A stretch of DNA of 64,000 nt from the NCBI RefSeq assembly GCF_943846705.1, contig NZ_OX044366.1, positions 2,728,001-2,792,000 of the forward strand. Reading direction: 5' to 3'. The stretch comes from an uncultured Pseudomonas sp. (GTDB taxonomy: Bacteria > Pseudomonadota > Gammaproteobacteria > Pseudomonadales > Pseudomonadaceae). Every line of letters starts with the position of its first letter. Within the stretch, counting starts at the first letter, position 1. This document shows positions 58,304-64,000 of the stretch, in pieces. The translations under genes were made by a program, and so were the position numbers. Under the pieces are notes generated by a model, which made no database searches, was not told where the DNA came from, and saw nothing but the letters and a program-made list of their open reading frames with translations.

Positions 58304-59167
58304 CTATTGCACAAGCGCCTTAAGGAAGGCTCGGTAGTGCTGGGCGGTCAACTGCGGTTGTTCAATCATCGGCGCATGGCCGGTATTGGGCATGATGACC
58401 ACACTGGGTTTATCCAGGAGTGGTCGCATGATTTCGACACTGGATACGTCTAATACGCAGTCTTCGGCTCCCCAGATGATCAGCGTTGGCGCTTGGATCT
58501 TACTCAGCTCAGGTTCCAGCGGGACATAACGCTCGACCAGGTGGGCAAAGACCTGGTCGTAATGGCTGCTGTTGCTGGCAGCCTGTTCGGCGAAATAGCC
58601 TTTGAGCGATTCCGGCAGGTAGGGCGGTTTTACAAAGATGAATGCCAGTAAGCGTTGAAAATCCTCGGGGCTTCTTGCTACCAGTGGATTGGCTTCGCCG
58701 CGCTGTAGGCGCAGACGTAGCTCGCTGGGGTGTGGCGAGGTGATGCCGGCGTTATCGAGTAATGCCAGTGAGGCTACCCGGTTCGGATAGCGCGAGGCAT
58801 ACAGCGTACTGATGTGGCCACCCAGCGCGTCGATAATCCCCGCCAGGCGCTCAGTCTGTGTGCCGACATCGTAGCTACCGGCTGGCTTGCTGCTTGCCCC
58901 AAATCCTGGCAAGTCGAGCGCTATGACTCGGTAATCCTGAGGAAGGTGGCGTGCGAAGCGCAGCCAGTTGTCTTTATTGGCGGCAAAGCCGTGCACCATC
59001 AGGATGGTTTGTGCGTCGCTTGGGCCGCCTTCGTAGTAATGAATGCTAAGATCGCCAACGTTGATTTGCTTGAGATTCAGCTCTGCGCGTTGCCTCTCTA
59101 TGAACTGCATACTGGCTAACAAGCTGGCTGGCGATAGATAGAGCAGAGTTGCGCCGGTCATGAGCAT
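58304..59167 (-). CDS. Alpha/beta hydrolase lacking the nucleophile elbow
   Basis: A 287-residue alpha/beta hydrolase with an N-terminal membrane helix (about 1-20). The oxyanion motif MVHGFAANKDNW, the PGFGASSKP strand, an acid in DCVLDVS, and the catalytic His in NTGHAPMIEQP are present. The nucleophile is missing: helix RLAGIIDALG runs directly into GHISTLYASRYP, where homologs have about 12 residues with the GxSxG serine between them, and no GxSxG occurs elsewhere. The frame is intact. Junction near 58814-58828. Hydrolytic activity is therefore unlikely; a lost enzyme, a non-enzymatic role or an assembly error are the options. ATG at 59167; a TTG 9 bases upstream is possible. Confidence 0.85.
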   Translation of the reverse strand: MLMTGATLLYLSPASLLASMQFIERQRAELNLKQINVGDLSIHYYEGGPSDAQTILMVHGFAANKDNWLRFARHLPQDYRVIALDLPGFGASSKPAGSYDVGTQTERLAGIIDALGGHISTLYASRYPNRVASLALLDNAGITSPHPSELRLRLQRGEANPLVARSPEDFQRLLAFIFVKPPYLPESLKGYFAEQAASNSSHYDQVFAHLVERYVPLEPELSKIQAPTLIIWGAEDCVLDVSSVEIMRPLLDKPSVVIMPNTGHAPMIEQPQLTAQHYRAFLKALVQ

Positions 59168-59307
59168 GAGAATCAAGCTAACGATAAGTTTTCATAAAAG
59201 GTCTTTATCGCAAATTAGTATGAATGCGTATTAAGCTAGCATGAATGCGATACATTCCTGTCTGCACCTGCCCACACCCTTCCAAAGGTTAAGTCGAGAG
59301 TTCGCCA

Positions 59308-60135
59308 ATGCTTGAGCGTGGTTTATACAAATCGATTTTGCTGTTGCTCGGCGTGCTGCTGATGCCGGGTTTCGCCCTTGCCGCAGGTAAGTGTGAGCGC
59401 TTGGTGGCCACTGGTAATCCGGAGTATCCGCCTTATTTGTGGCGCGACCCGCAGAACCCGCAGAAGCTCATCGGCGCTAATGCCGATTTACTGCAGCACC
59501 TGGCCAAGGAACTGGGCGTAGTGGTGGACGTCATTTATACCGGGCCGTGGTCGCGCGCGCAGGATGAGGTTCGCCAAGGTCGTGTCGATTTGCTTGCCGG
59601 GGCTTTCCTTACACTGCCGCGCTTGGAGGTGATGGACTATGTTCACCCTGCCTTCTACCTGACGCCCAGTGTGGTGTGGGTGCACCGTGGGGCTGAATTT
59701 CCTTATGCTGGCTGGGAAGATCTGCGTGAGCGCACAGGTGGTACCTTGGTCAATAACAGTTTTGGCCAACAGTTTGATGCCTACAGCAAGAACAACCTCG
59801 CTGTGGAAGGTGTGTCCAGTTTGAACCAGGCTTTCAAGAAACTGCTGCTGGGGCGCACCGATTATGTTTTGTACGAGCGTTATCCAGGCCAGGCACTGGC
59901 TGATCGCCTAGGTATTCAAGATGAGCTGTTGGTGCTTGACCCGCCAATCTCCAGCGAGGGGCTGCACCTGAGCTTGTCGCATAATTCGTCCTGTAATGAC
60001 CCTTGGCTACGCGGCATGCTAGCGAAGAAAATGACTGAAGCAGTTGCCAGCGATTTGCCTGAAGCCTTGTTGCAACGCAACCTGCAACGCTGGGCCGATC
60101 AACAGCCCGCCCTCGCCACTGAGGCCAAACAGTAG
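59308..60135 (+). CDS. Periplasmic solute-binding protein (amino-acid type)
   Basis: A 275-residue exported protein with a signal peptide (about 1-26, ILLLLGVLLMPGFALA). The family-3 binding fold shows LVATGNPEYPPYLW, GANADLLQHLAKELGV, YTGPWSRAQDEVRQGRVDLLAGAFLTLPR and LVNNSFGQQFDAY. No permease or ATPase gene follows, so it may be a stand-alone sensor or share a transporter. Two lipoprotein genes follow. Confidence 0.85.
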   Translation: MLERGLYKSILLLLGVLLMPGFALAAGKCERLVATGNPEYPPYLWRDPQNPQKLIGANADLLQHLAKELGVVVDVIYTGPWSRAQDEVRQGRVDLLAGAFLTLPRLEVMDYVHPAFYLTPSVVWVHRGAEFPYAGWEDLRERTGGTLVNNSFGQQFDAYSKNNLAVEGVSSLNQAFKKLLLGRTDYVLYERYPGQALADRLGIQDELLVLDPPISSEGLHLSLSHNSSCNDPWLRGMLAKKMTEAVASDLPEALLQRNLQRWADQQPALATEAKQ

Positions 60136-60143
60136 GAAACTCC

Positions 60144-60500
60144 GTGATCAATCGATTTATTTGTGCGGTCTTGCTGCCGCTTATGCTCAGCGCCTGCGTA
60201 TCTGACCCGGCCCCTCATGAGCAGGTACGCTTAACTGAACAAGCCCTTAGCCAGGCGGCAGCACTGGGGTTATCGGCAGAGCAATCGCCCGCCCTGCATC
60301 TCGCCGAAGACAAGCTCGCGTTGGCGCAAACCGCCATGCAGGACGAAGACTACAAGCAGGCGCGGGTGTATGCCGAGCAGGCAGAGCTGGACGCCCGCCT
60401 GGCTGAAGCTGAATACCTGAATGCAAAAAGCCTGCAACAGCTGGCAGCACTGAACAACGCAATTAACCGCCTGCGTAAACAGTTGGGAGGTTTGCAATGA
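60144..60500 (+). CDS. DUF4398 lipoprotein
   Basis: A 118-residue lipoprotein: signal ending LSAC (Cys18). The rest is helical and rich in Ala, Glu and Lys, LALAQTAMQDEDYKQARVYAEQAELDARLAEAEYL, as in the DUF4398 family. GTG start 8 bp after the binding-protein stop. 4-bp overlap with the OmpA gene suggests they act together in the envelope. Confidence 0.85.
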   Translation: MINRFICAVLLPLMLSACVSDPAPHEQVRLTEQALSQAAALGLSAEQSPALHLAEDKLALAQTAMQDEDYKQARVYAEQAELDARLAEAEYLNAKSLQQLAALNNAINRLRKQLGGLQ

Positions 60501-61309
60501 AGCGTTTTCAGGCTGCTTTAAGTGTTGCAGTGAGTGCGCTGCTGTTGAGCGGTTGCGCATCATCGCAGCGTTCCAGTGACCAGGCCTTGGATGCCGCCCA
60601 CGCGGCTTATCAGCAGGTTAGGGAAGATGCGGATGTACTCCGCAGCGCGCCTAAGGACCTGATTCGCGCCGGTGAATCGCTGGCTAAAGCCGATCGCTTG
60701 TCGAGCTATTGGGGCAGCTCTGCTGATGTGCTGCACTATGCCTATCTGAGCCAGCAGCACAGTGCGATTGCGCGGCAGAAGAGCACCCTCAACCTGAATC
60801 AGGAACGCGCGGTCAAACTGGAGTTGGAGCGTCAGCGCCTGCAGTTGGCGCTGCGCGAAGCCAAGTTGTTGAGTCTCCAGGATCAGAGCAGCTGGCTTGA
60901 GGAGCAGATGATCAGCTTGGCCACCACCCAGAGCGAGCGTGGTTTGGTGATGACCCTGGGCGATGTGCTGTTCGATGCTGGGCAGAGTGATCTGAACGTT
61001 TCAGCCAACCGCACTGTACTGAAACTGGTGCAGTTCCTGCAGTTAAACCCACGCCGTATCGTGCGCATCGAGGGTTATACCGACAGCCGCGGCGATGCCC
61101 AGGAAAACCTCGAGCTGTCGCGTATGCGTGCGCAAGCGATTGCGGATGCGCTGGTCGATTTAGGCGTTGATGCCAAACGCATCGAGGTACAGGGCCACGG
61201 TGAGAGCTTCCCGGTGACTGAAAATGCATCGGCCAAAGGCCGGGCGCAGAATCGTCGGGTTGAAATTGTCTTCTCCGACGAGCAGGGTCGTCTCGGCTCA
61301 GCTCGTTGA
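60497..61309 (+). CDS. OmpA-family lipoprotein
   Basis: A 270-residue lipoprotein with lipobox LSGC (Cys20). The N-terminal helical half has a DUF4398-like stretch (SLAKADRLSSYWGSSADVLHYAYLSQQ), and the C-terminal OmpA domain has LFDAGQSDLNVSA, IEGYTDSRGDAQENLELS, RIEVQGHGESFPV and GRAQNRRVEI, the peptidoglycan-binding core. Acts as an anchor from a membrane lipid to the cell wall. Ends with a terminator. Confidence 0.92.
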   Translation: MKRFQAALSVAVSALLLSGCASSQRSSDQALDAAHAAYQQVREDADVLRSAPKDLIRAGESLAKADRLSSYWGSSADVLHYAYLSQQHSAIARQKSTLNLNQERAVKLELERQRLQLALREAKLLSLQDQSSWLEEQMISLATTQSERGLVMTLGDVLFDAGQSDLNVSANRTVLKLVQFLQLNPRRIVRIEGYTDSRGDAQENLELSRMRAQAIADALVDLGVDAKRIEVQGHGESFPVTENASAKGRAQNRRVEIVFSDEQGRLGSAR

Positions 61310-61326
61310 GTCTTTGCCGATTGTTA

Positions 61327-61350
61327 AAAAACCTGGTTCGCCAGGTTTTT
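61327..61350 (+). terminator. Terminator after the OmpA-family gene
   Basis: A 10-bp stem (AAAAACCTGG / CCAGGTTTTT) with a TTCG loop and T tail. Confidence 0.93.
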
Positions 61351-61393
61351 TATTGCCGCTGATACGCCTGGCACAATCAGCTTAAGTGTTAAG

Positions 61394-61492
61394 TGAACCG
61401 TAACAGTCGCTGGCGTGGAGGCACTGTAACGCTCACAATTGACTGAGTTGTACCGGTGAACTTTCGATGAGTCGGTTTACTGTTACGGTTCA
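61394..61492. promoter_or_regulatory. Inverted repeats upstream of the MocR-type gene
   Basis: TGAACCGTAACAGT (61394-61407) and its exact reverse complement ACTGTTACGGTTCA (61479-61492) flank 71 bases that hold a partial copy CACTGTAAC (61432-61440). These are likely operator half-sites for the regulator that follows; MocR proteins often bind paired sites as dimers. Confidence 0.55.
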
Positions 61493-61511
61493 GTCAAGCA
61501 GGAACGTGGTT

Positions 61512-62960
61512 ATGACCAGTCTGTTGCTTTATCAGCGCATTGCTCAACAACTGGCGGAAGACATTCGCCGTGGCGTTTACCAGCCGGGTGAGCGCGTACC
61601 CTCGGTGCGCAAAATGAGTGCGCAGCTCAGCGTCAGCCATGCCACTGTGCTGCAGGCCTACGCCAATCTAGAGGATCAGGGTTTGATCCGCGCGCGGCCG
61701 CAGTCCGGCTTTTATGTTCACCAGACCCCAGCCTTGACCGCACCCACACCCGATATTGCCAGGGTCGAGCGGCCTGGCCTGGTGACGCGCAGCAGCATCA
61801 TTAATCAGGTACTGGCTGAGTCGCGCCGAGAAGGTGTGTTCCCCTTGGGGGCCGCCGTGCCGCACGTGGATTATCTGCCGGTGCGCGCGTTGCACCAGCA
61901 ACTGGCCAAGGTCACCCGGTTTCACAGTGCGCGTGCCTTCAGTTATATGTTCAGCCCAGGTTTCGAGCCGTTGCGTCGTCAGGTGGCGATCCGCATGCGT
62001 GACGCCGGCGTGGTGGTCGATCCGAGCGAGGTGGTGATCACTCACGGCTGTGTCGATGCCTTGCAGATGAGCCTGCGCGTGCTGACCAAGCCGGGCGACC
62101 TGATTGCCACCGAATCACCGACCTATTACGGGCTGTTGCAACTGGCGGATTTGCTCGGCTTAAAAGTCATCGAGATTCCCAGCGATCCGACCTCCGGCAT
62201 CAGCCTGGAAGCCCTGCAGCTGGCGTCCAACCAGTGGCCGATTAAGGCCCTGGTGTTGACCGCACGCCTGAGTAACCCGCTGGGCGGCACCATCCCTGAG
62301 CAGCGTCAGCGGCAGTTGCTGCGCCTGGCCAGCGATTACGATATTCAGATCATCGAAGATGATATCTACGGTGAGCTGATGTTCGAGCAAGGGCCGACCA
62401 AGGCCCTGAAGTCCTATGACCGCGACGGCCGAGTGGTGTACTGCTCAAGCTTCTCGAAAACTCTCTCGCCGGGGGTGCGTATCGGCTGGATAGTGGCCGG
62501 CAAGTACCAGGATGAAATCCAGCGCCTGCAGACCTTCAGCACCCACTCGGCCTGCAGCGTGACGCAGATGGCGGTGGCGGCTTATCTGGAGAACGGCGGA
62601 TATGACCGTCACCTGCGCTTTATCCGGCAGGAGTACCGCAAGAATCTCAGCGCTTTCCAGTTGGCGATACAGCAGTATTTTCCCGAAGGCACACAGATGA
62701 GCCGGCCCAAAGGCGGCTTTATTCTCTGGGTCAGCCTGCCGGCGCGGGTCAACACCAAGGACCTGCACATGAGCGCCTTGCAGCAGGGCATCAGCATCGC
62801 GCCGGGATTGATCTTTAGTAATACCGAGCAGTTCAACCACTGCATACGCCTGAACTGCGGCATCCCGTGGAACCGCGAAGCCGAGCGTGCATTGATGACC
62901 CTGGGCATGCTCGCCGGGCAGCTGTGTCAGGACGGGGCGGCCAGTTTTAACCCGGTTTAA
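61512..62960 (+). CDS. MocR-type GntR regulator with aminotransferase domain
   Basis: A 482-residue fusion of a GntR-type winged helix (about 1-75, with SVRKMSAQLSVSHATVLQAYANLEDQGLI) and a fold-type I aminotransferase domain (about 105-470). The PLP-binding Lys is in YCSSFSKTLSPGVRIGWI and the NPLGGTIP motif is present. Such proteins use PLP as effector to regulate genes such as pdx or amino-acid metabolism; the target here is not known. ATG at 61512 is chosen with AGGA upstream; an ATG at 61467 would extend it by 15 residues. Confidence 0.9.
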   Translation: MTSLLLYQRIAQQLAEDIRRGVYQPGERVPSVRKMSAQLSVSHATVLQAYANLEDQGLIRARPQSGFYVHQTPALTAPTPDIARVERPGLVTRSSIINQVLAESRREGVFPLGAAVPHVDYLPVRALHQQLAKVTRFHSARAFSYMFSPGFEPLRRQVAIRMRDAGVVVDPSEVVITHGCVDALQMSLRVLTKPGDLIATESPTYYGLLQLADLLGLKVIEIPSDPTSGISLEALQLASNQWPIKALVLTARLSNPLGGTIPEQRQRQLLRLASDYDIQIIEDDIYGELMFEQGPTKALKSYDRDGRVVYCSSFSKTLSPGVRIGWIVAGKYQDEIQRLQTFSTHSACSVTQMAVAAYLENGGYDRHLRFIRQEYRKNLSAFQLAIQQYFPEGTQMSRPKGGFILWVSLPARVNTKDLHMSALQQGISIAPGLIFSNTEQFNHCIRLNCGIPWNREAERALMTLGMLAGQLCQDGAASFNPV

Positions 62961-63027
62961 CCCGATTTAGACAAAGCCTGCGTCTACCTGAGCGAATGGT
63001 GTATTCAATCGCTCAGGAGCTGCGCCC

Positions 63028-64000
63028 ATGTCTGCTTTTCACGTACTGCTTACCCGTCCTTTACTTGCCGGTTTTGCCGCTGGCGTTTTGCTCAGCCTGG
63101 GCGCGTGTAGCGCCGCCAATCCTGAAGCCCCCGCTAAGGCGGCGGGTAACAGCCCTTTGGCCGACCAGGCCCGTGCAAGCGAACCTGCTGCGTTGCATGA
63201 AACACTGGCCGCTCCGGCTGAGCCGCAGCGCAAGCGCGAGGTGTTGGGTAAGGCTGCTATGCCCAGCGCGGCTTATGCGCCGATGCCAGGGGCCATGGCC
63301 ATATCAAGGGTGCAGGCTGATGCCGCGCTGCCGGGCTATCGAGCGCAGAGCCGCGAGCAGTACCAGGCACTTGCAGACAACCCGGTACATGCCGTCGCCG
63401 TAACTCCGGTGTCGACCTTCAGCATTGATGTCGATACCGGCAGTTACGCCAATGTGCGGCGTTTTCTCAATGGTGGGCAGCTGCCGCCACAGGACGCCGT
63501 GCGTCTGGAGGAGCTGGTTAACTACTTTCCCTATGCCTACCCGCTGCCGAAGGGTGATGCACCCTTCGGTATCCATACCGAGCTAGCAGCCACGCCGTGG
63601 AACTCGCAGAGTCGCCTGCTGCGCATTGCCATCAAAGCATCGGATTTGCGGGTAGACGAGTTGCCAGCGGCCAATCTGGTGTTTCTTGTGGATGTCTCCG
63701 GTTCGATGGATCGTCGCGATGGGTTGCCGTTGGTGCAAAGCACCCTGAAGTTGCTGGTTGATCAGCTGGGTGCACAAGACAAGGTGTCGCTGGTGGTCTA
63801 TGCCGGTTCCTCCAGCGTGGTGTTGCAACCGACTGCGGGCAGCGAAAAAGCCAAGATTCGCGCGGCGATTGATCAGCTGGCTGCCGGCGGCTCCACCGCC
63901 GGTGAGTCGGGCATCCAGCTGGCTTACCAGCAGGCGCAGCAAGGCTTTATCGAGGGAGGCATCAACCGCATCTTGCTGGCCACCGATGGCGACTTCAATG
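63028..64000 (+). CDS. von Willebrand type A domain lipoprotein (YfbK-like), 3' end outside the window
   Basis: The first 324 or so residues of a lipoprotein with signal ending LGAC (Cys27). A YfbK-type N-terminal domain includes YQALADNPVHAVAVTPVSTF and FSIDVDTGSYANVRRFLN. The vWA domain begins at about 220 with the MIDAS motif LVDVSGSMD, then LGAQDKVSLVVYAG, GGSTAG and TDGDFN, which lies at the window edge. AGGAG 8 bases before the ATG. The gene continues to the right. Confidence 0.9.
   Translation, partial: MSAFHVLLTRPLLAGFAAGVLLSLGACSAANPEAPAKAAGNSPLADQARASEPAALHETLAAPAEPQRKREVLGKAAMPSAAYAPMPGAMAISRVQADAALPGYRAQSREQYQALADNPVHAVAVTPVSTFSIDVDTGSYANVRRFLNGGQLPPQDAVRLEELVNYFPYAYPLPKGDAPFGIHTELAATPWNSQSRLLRIAIKASDLRVDELPAANLVFLVDVSGSMDRRDGLPLVQSTLKLLVDQLGAQDKVSLVVYAGSSSVVLQPTAGSEKAKIRAAIDQLAAGGSTAGESGIQLAYQQAQQGFIEGGINRILLATDGDFN

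Noticed and set aside
1..64000. tRNA or rRNA genes, insertion sequences, prophage, restriction or defence systems
   Set aside because: No cloverleaf-like segment, transposase, integrase or defence gene was seen on reading both strands; a tRNAscan or defence-finder search was not possible.

Overview
This window is core chromosome of a Pseudomonas (Gammaproteobacteria), probably not P. aeruginosa itself. The gene order is the conserved Pseudomonas order: lexA, psrA, nagZ, mfd, nqrABCDEF, sthA, lolCDE, comEC, lpxK, kdsB, murB, rne, rluC, plsX, fabD, fabG, acpP, fabF, pabC, mltG, tmk, holB, pilZ, tatD, etf. The PilZ and AcpP proteins look typical of the genus, and an RgsA-type small RNA lies next to tatD. 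No tRNA, rRNA, CRISPR array, insertion sequence or prophage was seen. Coding density is high and operons are tight, with many 1-8 bp overlaps.

Layout. 1-1.9 kb: the SOS pair lexA-sulA, and the fatty-acid-responsive regulator psrA facing away from it. 2-4.3 kb: an L,D-transpeptidase, nagZ and a thioinosine phosphorylase. 4.3-10.5 kb: mfd with csiV, a gap-type dehydrogenase and a chalcone-isomerase-like protein. 10.8-17.9 kb: a complete sodium-pumping NADH:quinone reductase operon (nqrA-F) with its maturation genes apbE and nqrM. 18-19.4 kb: soluble transhydrogenase. 19.6-25 kb: a phosphodiesterase operon, the lolCDE lipoprotein exporter and a DUF2062 membrane protein. 25-32 kb: comEC, an exbB/exbD pair, lpxK, a Trm112-like gene, kdsB, a low-molecular-weight phosphatase and murB (envelope synthesis). 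32-38.9 kb: rne with a long leader, rluC, a HAD phosphatase, sppA and maf. 39-49.1 kb: yceD-rpmF-plsX-fabD-fabG-acpP-fabF-pabC-mltG-tmk-holB-pilZ-tatD, joining ribosome, fatty acid, folate, cell wall and replication functions. 49.2-54.5 kb: the rgsA small RNA, a class V aminotransferase, a TetR regulator, two radical SAM enzymes, a lipoprotein and a DUF1285 protein. 54.5-58.2 kb: ETF-ubiquinone oxidoreductase facing away from etfBA. 58.3-64 kb: an alpha/beta hydrolase without its nucleophile, a solute-binding protein, two lipoproteins (one OmpA-like), a MocR-type regulator and the start of a von Willebrand lipoprotein.

Connections. PsrA boxes of the form G/CAAAC-N4-GTTTG/C occur at the psrA promoter (two in tandem) and between the divergent etf genes. 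This links the regulator at the left end to electron transfer from beta-oxidation near the right end. Na+-NQR, the transhydrogenase and ETF-QO all feed or balance the NAD(P)H and quinone pools.

No clearly new multi-gene system was found; this is mostly housekeeping DNA. The observations most worth following are the hydrolase with an apparent in-frame loss of the nucleophile elbow, the PsrA box set, the rgsA locus, the inverted repeats upstream of the MocR regulator, the orphan MoaA-like/radical SAM pair, and the structured rne leader.
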